This document shows positions 52,305 through 60,920 of a stretch of DNA of 64,000 nt, one piece after another (the stretch's first letter is position 1; each line of letters begins with the position of its first letter). The translations under genes were made by a program, and so were the position numbers. Under the pieces are notes generated by a model that worked only from the letters and a program-made list of their open reading frames with translations, made no database searches and was not told where the DNA came from. Source of the DNA: Planococcus sp. CPCC 101016 (lineage in GTDB: Bacteria; Bacillota; Bacilli; Bacillales_A; Planococcaceae); contig NZ_VOHB01000002.1 in assembly GCF_007859295.1 (NCBI RefSeq), positions 372,001-436,000 on the forward strand, read 5' to 3'.

Positions 52305-53603
52305 ATGTTTAATTGGATGGACCGATATTTTGGTCTTCAAGAAAACGACACAACGGTCAAACGAGAAATAACGGCAGGCTTGATCGGCTTTTTTACGGTG
52401 GTGTATATTATTGCCGTTAATTCGCTGATCTTATCGGAAGCTGGCATGCCGCTTGAAGCGGCAATTGTGGCAACCATTGCAGCATCGGTTTTCGGTTGTT
52501 TGCTCATGGGATTTTGGGGCAATGTACCGATTTTGCTGGTGCCGGGTATGGGAATCAATGCGTTGTTCTCCTATACGATGGTTCAGTCGATGGGCTTGTC
52601 GTGGCAGGAAGCACTGGCAGTTGTCTTTGTTTCGGGAATCATCTTTGTGGCAGTGGCATTTACGCGTTTTGCGAAAATGTTGAGTGCGGCAGTGCCTTAT
52701 TCCTTGAAGGAAGCGATTACAGTGGGGCTCGGGTTATTTCTTATGTTGATTGGCCTTGAGAAGGGCGGCATCGTGGAACGCGGTACGAGTTCAATTCTGG
52801 CACTCGGGTCGTTTGCAGAAGCGCATGTACTGGCAACGGTGCTGACGTTTCTGATCGCGATTGTGCTGTTTATCCGCAATGTGCCGGGGAATTTCCTCAT
52901 CACGATTGTGGTTGGTACAGTTATCGCTTCATTCTTCGGGCTGATCGATTTCGGCAGCATGAATGAATCATCGATCAATGCCGCGGAAGCATTTGCGGTA
53001 TTCGGAGCGTTGTCGTTTGGGAATATCCTGTCCATAACCTTTTGGGTCGCGGTATTCTCGCTGACGATGGTGCTGGTGTTTGAGAACATTGGACTTGTCC
53101 ACGGGCAAGTGGCATTCATCGAACGTCCGGAGAAATTCGGTCGGGCTTTTCAGGCGACTTCGGTGTCAGCAATGACATCCGGCGTTTTTGGCACGAGCCC
53201 AACAGTGGCAACGGTCGAAAGTGCAGCCGGCATGACAGCGGGTGGCCGGACAGGTTTGACGACCATTACGGCCGGCTTGCTGTTTCTGGTAGCTTCGTTC
53301 TTTATTCCTGTCATCAAACTGATTCCGGACAGTGCAATTGCGCCGATTCTGATCATCATCGGAGGCTTGATGCTGCAAAACATCAAAAACCTCGATATGA
53401 AGGACATGACCGAAAGCTTCCCAGCCTTGCTGATTGTGGCACTGATTCCGTTTACTTACAGCATTGCGGACGGTATTGCCATCGGATTCATTTTGTATCC
53501 GATTTTGAAAATCGCTACCGGCAGACGGCGTGAAGTTTCACCGGCTTTGTTTATCATCGCCGGCTTGTTCCTGGCGAATTTTGTGTTTCATTATTTAGGC
53601 TGA
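52305..53603 (+). CDS. NCS2 family purine/xanthine-type permease (PbuG-like)
   Basis: Permease of 432 residues with about 13 helices in the AzgA-like branch that moves hypoxanthine, guanine or adenine. It opens with MDRYFGLQENDTTVKREITA, a family hallmark, then GMGINALFSYTMVQSMGLSW, and ends near GTSPTVATVESAAGMTAGGR, then TGLTTI, the conserved substrate region. ATG 52305 is spaced correctly from AGAAGG; an ATG two codons earlier is too close. A strong promoter and a terminator define a single-gene unit. Confidence 0.92.
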   Translation: MFNWMDRYFGLQENDTTVKREITAGLIGFFTVVYIIAVNSLILSEAGMPLEAAIVATIAASVFGCLLMGFWGNVPILLVPGMGINALFSYTMVQSMGLSWQEALAVVFVSGIIFVAVAFTRFAKMLSAAVPYSLKEAITVGLGLFLMLIGLEKGGIVERGTSSILALGSFAEAHVLATVLTFLIAIVLFIRNVPGNFLITIVVGTVIASFFGLIDFGSMNESSINAAEAFAVFGALSFGNILSITFWVAVFSLTMVLVFENIGLVHGQVAFIERPEKFGRAFQATSVSAMTSGVFGTSPTVATVESAAGMTAGGRTGLTTITAGLLFLVASFFIPVIKLIPDSAIAPILIIIGGLMLQNIKNLDMKDMTESFPALLIVALIPFTYSIADGIAIGFILYPILKIATGRRREVSPALFIIAGLFLANFVFHYLG

Positions 53604-53616
53604 GGCCAAAACAGTA

Positions 53617-53646
53617 ACGCACTTGCTGAGGCAAGTGCGTTTTTTT
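53617..53646 (+). terminator. Terminator after the purine permease
   Basis: Perfect ACGCACTTGC / GCAAGTGCGT arms with T-run. Confidence 0.9.
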
Positions 53647-53696
53647 CTATTGCGGTGTACAATGAAGATAACAGGATGTAAAAGGAGCGGATAAAG

Positions 53697-53882
53697 ATGA
53701 AATACACCAAATCCAAAATGGAGCAATTGGTCAGTGATCATCCGGAATTGAAAAAACGGTTGAAAGTGTTGATGAAAGACATGGAGCTTGAAAAAGGCTT
53801 TGCTTTAAAAGCGCTGTACCATTCTGAAGTAACGGACAATGGACCTTATCAAAAGGATTACCAAGATCTCGACTGGCAGTAA
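53697..53882 (+). CDS. Small hypothetical protein (61 aa)
   Basis: A 61-residue soluble, helix-rich charged protein (KMEQLVSDHPELKKRLKVLM near the start) with an acidic C-terminus ending DYQDLDWQ. AAAGGAG lies nine bases before the ATG and a strong terminator follows, so it is probably expressed. I do not recognise the family; small proteins of this type are common in Bacillales. Confidence 0.65.
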   Translation: MKYTKSKMEQLVSDHPELKKRLKVLMKDMELEKGFALKALYHSEVTDNGPYQKDYQDLDWQ

Positions 53883-53900
53883 GCCTATAAAAAAACTATA

Positions 53901-53941
53901 CAGAAACCCCCTCAATCTGCTAATTTGAGGGGGTTTCTGTC
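53901..53941. terminator. Bidirectional terminator between convergent genes
   Basis: Perfect 16-base arms ACAGAAACCCCCTCAA / TTGAGGGGGTTTCTGT with a short loop. Confidence 0.8.
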
Positions 53942-53945
53942 TGTG

Positions 53946-54833
53946 TTAAAACTTTTGCTTATCCAGCCATTGCTGCCATACCTTTAGATCGCTGCCCAAG
54001 TACCAGCGATTGCCTTCAGTTTGTTCACAATCGACACCCATTCCTCCGAGAATAAAATGCATTTCAGGATTCGCCTTGGCTAAAGTGTCGATATACTGAT
54101 TGGCCACCGGAAGCAATTTAGGCGAAGCGATGGACATGCACATCAATTTGAAGTTCTGTTTAATGACCATTTCCTCTAAACCTTCCAGAGGCGTGTCCGG
54201 TCCGATATAAACCACGGAAAACCCGTTTTCCCGGAGGAATAAAGTGAATAATAACAACCCCAACTGGTGCTGTTCGCCGCTTGGGCTGAGTGCCATAGCC
54301 TTTGGCAAATTTGGTGAAACCGGAAAGATCCGGAAAAACTGATTGAAACGCTGTTGGACAATATGAGTAATCATATGCTCATGAGCTACACTGATGACCC
54401 CATTTTCCCAAGCTTCTCCAATGCGTACCATCAATGGCGCGATAATGTAAAAGAAGACTGTTTGGTGATGGAATAAAGAAAAATGCAGATCCAGTAAATA
54501 GTTAAAGCGCTCCGTATCCATCTCGGCCGCCGCCTGGAAAAGTTGATTTATTTGTTCGTCGTATTCCAATGTTTTGTTTTTATGATGTTCGTTAGTCGGG
54601 ACAATGAACTGTTTGCGCGAAGCATGAAGCTTTTTTACGGCTTCGCTAATTTTCATGCCGTTATCCTGGACTTGTATTTTTAGCCATTTCAAATCTTCCA
54701 GATTTTGATCCGAATACAAGCGGTGTCCAGATTCCGTTCGAGCCGGAGTAATTGCGCTGTAGCGCGTTTCCCAGGAACGGATTGTCACTTTCGGCATATC
54801 TAAGATTTTGGCAGCTGCTTTGATATTGTACAT
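53946..54833 (-). CDS. MerR-type regulator with B12-binding domain (CarH/LitR-like photoreceptor)
   Basis: A 295-residue regulator. The N-terminal MerR helix-turn-helix (YNIKAAAKILDMPKVTIRSW, then TESGHRLYS) is followed by a four-helix B12-capping domain with W142-x9-E152-H153 and a cobalamin-binding Rossmann domain with E187-x-H189-x2-G192 as axial ligand motif. These are the marks of CarH-type adenosylcobalamin light sensors, which repress DNA in the dark and release it on light. All key residues are kept, so light sensing is plausible. Its promoter overlaps an 11-bp direct-repeat operator, suggesting autoregulation; the same operator occurs before the RND gene. Confidence 0.9.
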   Translation of the reverse strand: MYNIKAAAKILDMPKVTIRSWETRYSAITPARTESGHRLYSDQNLEDLKWLKIQVQDNGMKISEAVKKLHASRKQFIVPTNEHHKNKTLEYDEQINQLFQAAAEMDTERFNYLLDLHFSLFHHQTVFFYIIAPLMVRIGEAWENGVISVAHEHMITHIVQQRFNQFFRIFPVSPNLPKAMALSPSGEQHQLGLLLFTLFLRENGFSVVYIGPDTPLEGLEEMVIKQNFKLMCMSIASPKLLPVANQYIDTLAKANPEMHFILGGMGVDCEQTEGNRWYLGSDLKVWQQWLDKQKF

Positions 54834-54869
54834 AGCATTACCTTCATTCTATAGATTTTATGGTAAGTG

Positions 54870-54908
54870 TTGTACAAATATTATACAACGGATAAACAAA
54901 CCCGTAAA
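54870..54908 (-). promoter_or_regulatory. Promoter of the CarH-like gene with overlapping 11-bp repeat operator
   Basis: Minus-strand TTTACG (54908-54903), 17-base spacer, TATAAT (54885-54880). On the plus strand TTGTACAA (54870), TTATACAA (54881) and a weaker ATAAACAA (54892) are spaced exactly 11 bp and cover the -10. Triple 11-bp direct repeats are the arrangement described for CarH tetramers. Confidence 0.7.
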
Positions 54909-54934
54909 GCTAGAGACAATATTCGACAAAAGAA

Positions 54935-54961
54935 TAAAAAAGGGCTCTCAAAAGAGAGCCC
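54935..54961 (-). terminator. Terminator after the downstream NorA-like gene
   Basis: Minus-strand GGGCTCTC / GAGAGCCC hairpin with six or seven T. Confidence 0.9.
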
Positions 54962-54979
54962 ATCAATAGCCAACAAATC

Positions 54980-56179
54980 TTATGCAGTTGCAGAGGTTTT
55001 GGCAGCGCGCGAACGCTGCCAAGAGATGGTGATAAACATGGTAATGATCAGCATAATCAGACCCAAGATGAATGGATAAATAATATTAACATCGTAAAGC
55101 GTGCCGGCAAGCAAGGGGCCAATTACATTTCCGATGCTCATATAAGCATTGTTCATCCCCATTGCAAAGCCAACTTCGCCATCTGCCATTTTTGAAATTA
55201 AGGTGTTCAAGACAGGGCGCAAAATAGAAGTGGCCAGGAAAATTATCAGGGAAACGACGAAAAACATGGCGTAGCTTCCTGCAAACAACGACATCAAGAA
55301 ACCTAATGCCGCCACACCAAGGAATGTGATCAGAATAGCCACTTCCCCGTAGCGGCGAACAATCCGATCAACCACAAACAACTGAACAATAACGCTGACG
55401 ACTCCAGTTGCAGTAATCATAAAGGCGATATCTTTCGCTGTTGAATTGAATTGATTATCCAGATAGAGGCCAACCACTGATTCATAAGCCAGCAGACCGA
55501 AGCTCATGACAAGGGTGATAACCAAAGGAATGAAATACGGCATTTTGGTGGAGCGGCCAATCTTGGTAAGCATGGATTCGTCATCTGTCAACGTGGCAGC
55601 CAATGCCGGATCGGCGTCTGTTGCATCGTGTTCTTTCAGCCAGATAACTGAGAAAATTACAGCGCCAAGCGATACCAGCGCAGAAACCAGGAAAGGCAGT
55701 TTTATGCCATAATCAGCTAAAAATCCACCAATCCCAGGTCCGACGACAATTCCAAGAGACATGGCGGCGGAAACCAAACTGGTTCCTTTTGCACGTTGGT
55801 CAAATGTCGTAATGTCTGCAATATAGGCGAAAATTGCCGGTATGAGCATGGCTGCTCCGATGCCGCCGATGACGCGTGACAGATACAGAATCGCGATAGC
55901 ATCAGAAGCATAGAAAACGAACATGGATATGGTTAAACCCAATAATCCGTAGATAATCATTTTTCGACGCCCGTATTGATCTGCCCATTTTCCGGCGATC
56001 GGTGAAAAGACGAACATCGCAGCGGCAAAAATGGCGATCATCAATCCTGCCGCTGTCCCGCCTTGATCAATGGATTGCAGATATGAAGGCAGAATCGGAA
56101 TGACAATTCCAAAGCTGGCTATGGCGATGAACATATTGATCATCAAGATAAAAATTTTCTTTTTTTGGTCGGCAGACAT
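54980..56179 (-). CDS. MFS drug exporter, NorA/Bmr-like (DHA1), copy 1
   Basis: A 399-residue transporter with 12 hydrophobic segments. MINMFIAIASFGIVIPILPS is the family opening, motif A is GKWADQYGRRKMI, and motif C is SLGIVVGPGIGGFLAD, diagnostic of drug/proton antiporters. It is a close paralogue of the gene upstream, with nearly identical helices 1 and 5. It has its own promoter and terminator. Substrates of such pumps include quinolones, dyes and lipids; the sequence does not choose between them. Confidence 0.92.
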   Translation of the reverse strand: MSADQKKKIFILMINMFIAIASFGIVIPILPSYLQSIDQGGTAAGLMIAIFAAAMFVFSPIAGKWADQYGRRKMIIYGLLGLTISMFVFYASDAIAILYLSRVIGGIGAAMLIPAIFAYIADITTFDQRAKGTSLVSAAMSLGIVVGPGIGGFLADYGIKLPFLVSALVSLGAVIFSVIWLKEHDATDADPALAATLTDDESMLTKIGRSTKMPYFIPLVITLVMSFGLLAYESVVGLYLDNQFNSTAKDIAFMITATGVVSVIVQLFVVDRIVRRYGEVAILITFLGVAALGFLMSLFAGSYAMFFVVSLIIFLATSILRPVLNTLISKMADGEVGFAMGMNNAYMSIGNVIGPLLAGTLYDVNIIYPFILGLIMLIITMFITISWQRSRAAKTSATA

Positions 56180-56283
56180 GTTAAGTATCCTCTTTTCTAC
56201 TAAAATGTTAAGGTGATTTATTCCGTTTTACCGGATCAGTAAAGACCTGATTAGTATTTCTTTTTATATTCTTCAACTTTTCT

Positions 56284-56312
56284 ATGTTATTTGAGCTTCC
56301 ACTTCTTGTCAA
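56284..56312 (-). promoter_or_regulatory. Sigma-A promoter of NorA-like copy 1
   Basis: Minus-strand perfect TTGACA (56312-56307), 17-base spacer, TAACAT (56289-56284), about 105 bases before the ATG. Confidence 0.65.
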
Positions 56313-56351
56313 CGGAATAGACTTGAACTATTTACCAATTTTTAAGGCCAT

Positions 56352-56381
56352 AAAAAAGGGAATCTCTAGACTAGAGATTCC
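56352..56381 (-). terminator. Terminator overlapping the end of NorA-like copy 2
   Basis: Minus-strand hairpin GGAATCTCTAG / CTAGAGATTCC followed by six T. The stem includes the last codons and stop of the gene. Confidence 0.85.
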
Positions 56382-57601
56382 GCTTCGGAAGCATCATTCG
56401 CTGCCAATAAAGCGAGTGTTTTGGCAGCGCGGGAACTTCGCCAAGCGACGGCAATCGACAACGTGACGATCAGCAGAGCGAGACCCAAAATAAATGGATA
56501 ATTGATATTTAAATCGAATAGGAGACCAGCTGATAAAGGACCCAGAACATTTCCGAGACTCATATAAGCTGTATTCATTCCCATTGCAAAGCCGACTTCG
56601 CCTTGTGCCATTTTCGAAATTAAAATATTCAGCACCGGTCGGAGAATGGCCATAGCCAGGAAAATTACCAGACTGACACCGAAGAAAGCGGCATAGCTTC
56701 CGGCGATCAAAGACAATAGGAAACCGCCAGTCGCTACCCCGAGAAAGGCGATCAAAACAGCCACTTCGCCGAAACGCCTGATCAGGCGGTCAACCACGAA
56801 GACCTGGACAATGACGCTGACAAGGCCGGTGGCAGTAATCATCATGGCAATATCTTTAGAACTCGATTCGAATTGACTGGTCAAATACAAGCCAATGACG
56901 GATTCATAGGCGACCAGGCCGAAGCTCATAACAAAGGTGATGATCAGCGGAATAAAATACGGCATTTTGACCGAACGGCCGATTTGCTCGAACATCGTTT
57001 CCGCGTTGATAAACTCCTCGGCCTGTTTTGAGATTTCTTCTGCAGGCTCAATTTCCTTCAATAGGATGAGTGAGAACAGAACGGCTGTCAGTGTGACGAT
57101 GGCAGATACCAGAAATGGCAGTTTCAGATCGAAGTCTGCCAGGAATCCACCAATCCCAGGTCCAATAACTAAGCCGAGTGACATAGAAGCTGTTACAAGA
57201 CCTGTAGCTTTTGCTCGTTGAGCCGAAGTGGTAATGCCGGCCACGTAAGTGAAGATGCCCGGTACTAAAAAGGCGTCGCCGATTCCGCCGACAATACGGG
57301 AGGCATACAAAATCCAAATCGAATCGGTTGCATAAAACATCAGCATGGACACTGTTAACAGGGACAAGCCTAAGATGATGACTTTACGGGGACCGTAAGC
57401 GTCTGCCCATTTACCGCCGAGAGGTGAAAATAACAGCTGAGCTCCTGCAAAAATAGCGATCATGAGTCCTGCGGCAGTGCCGCCTTGATCAATAGACACG
57501 AGATAGGCGGGGAGGATAGGGACGATAATTCCAAAGCTTGCTATAGCAATAAACATATTAACCATCAATATGGTGATTTTTTTGCGTTGGCCAGAAGACA
57601 T
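56366..57601 (-). CDS. MFS drug exporter, NorA/Bmr-like (DHA1), copy 2
   Basis: A 411-residue paralogue of the preceding gene. MVNMFIAIASFGIIVPILPA, motif A GKWADAYGPRKVI and motif C SLGLVIGPGIGGFLAD are present. The central loop (EIEPAEEISKQAEEF) and the C-terminal tail differ from copy 1, while transmembrane parts are very similar, as expected for an old tandem duplication that kept both genes functional. Confidence 0.92.
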   Translation of the reverse strand: MSSGQRKKITILMVNMFIAIASFGIIVPILPAYLVSIDQGGTAAGLMIAIFAGAQLLFSPLGGKWADAYGPRKVIILGLSLLTVSMLMFYATDSIWILYASRIVGGIGDAFLVPGIFTYVAGITTSAQRAKATGLVTASMSLGLVIGPGIGGFLADFDLKLPFLVSAIVTLTAVLFSLILLKEIEPAEEISKQAEEFINAETMFEQIGRSVKMPYFIPLIITFVMSFGLVAYESVIGLYLTSQFESSSKDIAMMITATGLVSVIVQVFVVDRLIRRFGEVAVLIAFLGVATGGFLLSLIAGSYAAFFGVSLVIFLAMAILRPVLNILISKMAQGEVGFAMGMNTAYMSLGNVLGPLSAGLLFDLNINYPFILGLALLIVTLSIAVAWRSSRAAKTLALLAANDASEAESLV

Positions 57602-57665
57602 TAATAAAAGCCTCGTTTCATTTCATATTATTGCACGAACACATTTCGTTTTGACAATGTTTTAT

Positions 57666-57694
57666 ATATTAGGATGGATATCCGTTGAAGTCAA
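57666..57694 (-). promoter_or_regulatory. Sigma-A promoter of NorA-like copy 2
   Basis: Minus-strand TTGACT (57694-57689), 17-base spacer, TAATAT (57671-57666). The 407-base gap 57602-58008 holds this and the divergent -10 near 57958; between 57700 and 57940 I see nothing clear. Confidence 0.65.
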
Positions 57695-57957
57695 TGGAAT
57701 AAACTCAAATTATTATTACGAATGTGTGTCAAAATATTATTCTATAAAAAGAATTTTCTAATTATTTTCATTTTTACTCTCTATTTGGTTTCCTGTTTTC
57801 TAAAGTGCAAAGAAAAGCGGAAACGGTATTTTTAATTGCAAGCAAACAGAATTGAGATGGAAATTGCCTGGTTCACTTTGTTGCAGGATTGTGAAGAAGT
57901 GCCGGTGAAAAGTAGTTCTCAGAAGCTTGGTTTGTTTTGGAGGGATGGGGAATGAAG

Positions 57958-57963
57958 TATAAT
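57958..57963 (+). promoter_or_regulatory. Possible -10 element of the first CoA-transferase gene
   Basis: Perfect TATAAT 46 bases before the GTG. The -35 (TTTTGG at 17 bases) is poor, so activation, perhaps by the LytTR protein downstream, is conceivable. Confidence 0.45.
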
Positions 57964-58008
57964 AGAGGTACAGGCCAAACAAACTAAAGCCTCTGAAAGG
58001 TGATATAG

Positions 58009-59511
58009 GTGGACAAAAAACTTCGTCGTATCAAAGCCATTGAATTACAGAATCGGGTTGTCTCTGCTGATGAGGCAGCGTCTTGGATTGAGGATGGAAT
58101 GACACTTGGGTTAAGTGGGTTTACACGAGCAGGGGATGCCAAAGCCATACCGTATGCATTGGTTCGCCGTGCAGAAACAGAGCAATTTAAAGTGAATGTC
58201 TTTACTGGTGCTTCTTTAGGATCAGATGTAGATAAATTAATGGCGGAAGCGGGAATCGTCCATAAGCGCTTGCCGTTTCAGGCTGATCCCGCCATGCGCA
58301 GAAAAATAAATGCAGGCAATATGCTATTTGTCGATCATCATTTGTCCCAGACGGCTGAATGGATCCGGGCAGGGGTCATTGAACCAATCGACTTTGCTGT
58401 AATTGAAGCATTGGGGATGACAGAGGACGGCATGATCATTCCAACGACTTCCGTCGGAAACTCTTCGGTTTTCGTCAAGCATGCGAGAAACGTGATAATC
58501 GAAATCAATATGTCGCAGCCGGAATTGTTTGAAGGAGTGCATGATATTTATGAACCCGGATTGCAGGGGCAGCGTTCGCCGATTCCACTGACTCGGGTCA
58601 ATGACCGTATCGGCACCATTGGTATACCGGTCGATCCTGAAAAAGTTCGAGGTATTGTTTTTACTGGGCAACAGGATTCTCCTTCTACGATTTTGGAGTC
58701 GGATGCGGAAACCGAAGTGATGGCTGGACATTTATTAAACTTCTTGCGGGCAGAAGTAAAGTCCGGTCGGCTGACCAATCGGCTCGCACCTTTGCAGTCA
58801 GGAATTGGGTCGGTAGCCAATTCGGTTCTTCTTGGTCTGATCGATTCGGAGTTTGATGATTTGGAAGTATATTCCGAAGTGCTTCAGGATGCTGTTTTTG
58901 ACTTGATTGATGCGGGAAAAGTGAAGTTCGCTTCGGCTTCGTCCATTACCCTTTCACAGGAGAAAATGGACCAGGTATTTGGAAACTTTGAAGATTACCG
59001 TGATAAACTTATCTTGCGGCCACAGGAAATTACAAATCATCCAGGTTTGATTCGCCGGCTCGGACTTATTTCCATTAATACGGCATTGGAATTCGATATA
59101 TACGGCAATGTCAACTCGACTCATGTTTCAGGCATCAAGATGATGAACGGCATTGGCGGATCTGGAGATTTTGCCCGCAATGCCCGTTTATCGATCTTTG
59201 TCACCAAGTCGATAGCGAAAGACGGCATCATTTCAAGTGTTGTCCCGTTCGCTTCGCACGTGGATCATACCGAACACGACGTAGATATTGTAGTGACCGA
59301 ACAAGGCTATGCGGATCTCCGCGGCCTGGCTCCGCGTGAGCGGGTTCCTTTGATCATCGAACATTGTGTACATCCGATGTATAAAGATCAGATGCGCGCT
59401 TACTACGAGGAAGCGCTGCTGCGTGGTGGCCAGACGCCTCATGTGCTGGAAAAAGCATTTTCCTGGCATGCTAATTTAACCAATAACGGCACGATGCTTT
59501 TGTCAGAATAA
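58009..59511 (+). CDS. Acetyl-CoA hydrolase/succinyl-CoA:acetate CoA-transferase family protein, copy 1
   Basis: A 500-residue enzyme of the AarC/Cat1 family. TLGLSGFTRAGDAKAIPYAL and NVFTGASLGSDVD open the CoA-binding part; the catalytic glutamate is E290 in LEVYSEVLQD; NGIGGSGDFARNA and HVDHTEHDVDIVVTEQGYAD follow. It likely transfers CoA between succinyl-CoA and acetate, or hydrolyses acetyl-CoA. The start is GTG after AAAGGTGAT. A very similar second copy lies 1.4 kb downstream, with a LytTR regulator between them. Confidence 0.9.
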   Translation: MDKKLRRIKAIELQNRVVSADEAASWIEDGMTLGLSGFTRAGDAKAIPYALVRRAETEQFKVNVFTGASLGSDVDKLMAEAGIVHKRLPFQADPAMRRKINAGNMLFVDHHLSQTAEWIRAGVIEPIDFAVIEALGMTEDGMIIPTTSVGNSSVFVKHARNVIIEINMSQPELFEGVHDIYEPGLQGQRSPIPLTRVNDRIGTIGIPVDPEKVRGIVFTGQQDSPSTILESDAETEVMAGHLLNFLRAEVKSGRLTNRLAPLQSGIGSVANSVLLGLIDSEFDDLEVYSEVLQDAVFDLIDAGKVKFASASSITLSQEKMDQVFGNFEDYRDKLILRPQEITNHPGLIRRLGLISINTALEFDIYGNVNSTHVSGIKMMNGIGGSGDFARNARLSIFVTKSIAKDGIISSVVPFASHVDHTEHDVDIVVTEQGYADLRGLAPRERVPLIIEHCVHPMYKDQMRAYYEEALLRGGQTPHVLEKAFSWHANLTNNGTMLLSE

Positions 59512-59519
59512 AAGCAACC

Positions 59520-59548
59520 AACCAGTCCTCTTGAAGGGCTGGTTTTTC
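59520..59548 (+). terminator. Terminator after CoA-transferase copy 1
   Basis: AACCAGTCC / GGGCTGGTT arms (one G-T pair) with five T. Confidence 0.8.
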
Positions 59549-59606
59549 TAATGGAAGGAAGTTTTAAGGTATAATCAAAACATTGAGTTGAAACAGGAGG
59601 TTTACA

Positions 59607-60251
59607 ATGGAAAGTTTTACACTGGGTTCGCTGTTGGACGTCATGGGAGAATTATTCTCTGATGAAATTTCAATAGCTGTGACGAATACGAAGGAATACA
59701 TTTACTACAGGCCGAGCAAGCGGGTGGATTTGAAAATAAAGTCGGGAGATCCTGTAAAACCCGGTACTATTGCCCATAAAGCCTTACAGGCGAATCAGAA
59801 GACATCTGAATTCATCAATCGGGAAATTTTTGGCGTGCCTTATCATGGCATGGCCGTACCGTTTGAACATGAGGGAGAGTTGCAAGGCTGTGTGATGGCC
59901 ATCTACCCCGCATTTACCGAAGGCAAGTCAGTGGTTACGGTAAAAAGCCCAGATGGCTGGAAGCCGATCCCTTTCACTGAGGTAAAGTATTTAGAGGTGA
60001 AAGACCGCAAAACCCATGTTCATGCTGAAGGCTATTCGGGCACCAATAAAAACTCCCTGCAAGAATTTGAATTCCTCTTGCCCCGGGAATCCTTCATCCG
60101 CTGCCATCGCTCCTTCATCGTTAATGTGCATCATATAGAAGAAATCTATCCGGATACACATTCAACCTTTGTTTTGGCGATGAATAACGGGCAAAAAATC
60201 CCCGTCAGCCAGTCCTATTCCAGCTACTTCAGAAAACTGCTGGGGTTCTAA
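59607..60251 (+). CDS. LytTR family DNA-binding protein with N-terminal sensor-like domain
   Basis: A 214-residue protein. The C-terminal about 100 residues are a LytTR domain (IPFTEVKYLEVKDRKTHVHA, FIRCHRSFIVNVHHIEEIYP, KIPVSQSYSSYFRKLLG). The N-terminal 110 residues look like a PAS/GAF-type sensor with GTIAHKALQANQKTSEFIN and GVPYHGMAVPFEHEGELQGC, and lack a phospho-acceptor receiver. It lies between two CoA-transferase genes and may regulate them in response to a metabolite. CAGGAGGTT precedes the ATG. Confidence 0.85.
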   Translation: MESFTLGSLLDVMGELFSDEISIAVTNTKEYIYYRPSKRVDLKIKSGDPVKPGTIAHKALQANQKTSEFINREIFGVPYHGMAVPFEHEGELQGCVMAIYPAFTEGKSVVTVKSPDGWKPIPFTEVKYLEVKDRKTHVHAEGYSGTNKNSLQEFEFLLPRESFIRCHRSFIVNVHHIEEIYPDTHSTFVLAMNNGQKIPVSQSYSSYFRKLLGF

Positions 60252-60624
60252 AGAAAAGCGGAAGCAGCCGTGTAGATTCGACGGGCATAAGGCGCACTGG
60301 CGAAGCGGCATTTCTTCAGCCGCATAGCCAGAGTGACTTATGACCCTAGAATCTGGCTGCTGGAGCTGGACAAAAAGAAAAGCGGAAGCAGCCGTGTAGA
60401 TTCGACGGGCATAAGGCGCACTGGCGAAGCGGCATTTCTTCAGCCGCATAGCCAGAGTGACTTATGACCCTAGAATCTGGCTGCTGGAGCTGGACAAAAA
60501 GAAAAGCGGAAGCAGCCGTGTAGATTCGACGGGCATAAGACGCACTGGCGAAGCGGCATTTCTTCAGCCGCATAGTCAAAGTGGCTTATGATCCTAGAAT
60601 CTGGCTGCTGGAGTCTGGGAAATA
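60251..60624. repeat. Three tandem copies of a 124-bp hairpin repeat
   Basis: Copies begin at 60251, 60375 and 60499, each with AAGAAAAGCGGAAGCAGCC. Copies 1 and 2 are identical over 124 bp by eye; copy 3 differs at several positions and at its end. Within a copy, AGCAGCC/GGCTGCT, GATTC/GAATC, GGGCATAAG/CTTATGACCC, CACT/AGTG and GCGGC/GCCGC can pair, so each folds into one long imperfect hairpin. The ends (AAAAGCGGAAG and GGAGCTGGACA) recall dispersed repeats of Bacillaceae. A fourth partial start (AAGAAAAGCG) lies at 60625. No protein is encoded. Confidence 0.88.
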
Positions 60625-60630
60625 AAGAAA

Positions 60631-60679
60631 AGCGTTACTTTCAGGGCAGCTTCAAGACACTGAAAGTTATGCTTTTTTT
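60631..60679 (+). terminator. Terminator after the repeat triplet
   Basis: AGCGTTACTTTCAG / CTGAAAGTTATGCT with seven T. It begins inside the partial fourth repeat. The rest of the gap to 60920 shows only AT-rich sequence and a possible cre site. Confidence 0.75.
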
Positions 60680-60861
60680 CGTTGATAAAATGCTGCTTCA
60701 AGTCTCTTATTCTCTGCTTGGCAGGGATAAACTCTTTTCCACTCTGCAAAGCTCGATTCCGAAACAGAATAAGTTAAAATTATCTAATAATTAAAAGATG
60801 ATAGACAATGAAAAATTATACCCTTTTGCGTAAAGCAGGATTTTTAACTGAGTATTCGCTT

Positions 60862-60876
60862 ATGAAAACGCTTTAT
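60862..60876 (+). promoter_or_regulatory. Possible cre (CcpA) site before CoA-transferase copy 2
   Basis: ATGAAAACGCTTTAT matches the cre consensus WTGNAANCGNWWNCA except at the final CA. It lies about 45 bases before the ATG, where catabolite control would fit an acetate-handling enzyme. Confidence 0.45.
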
Positions 60877-60920
60877 TGAATTAAGGGAAATAAAACTAAC
60901 TTCGGAAGAGAGTGATAATG

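Noticed and set aside
60162-60579. Two minus-strand frames (about 77-95 residues) with repeated Cys/Arg-rich peptide
   Set aside because: They are only translations of the 124-bp tandem repeats; no ribosome binding site and the peptide simply repeats with the DNA.
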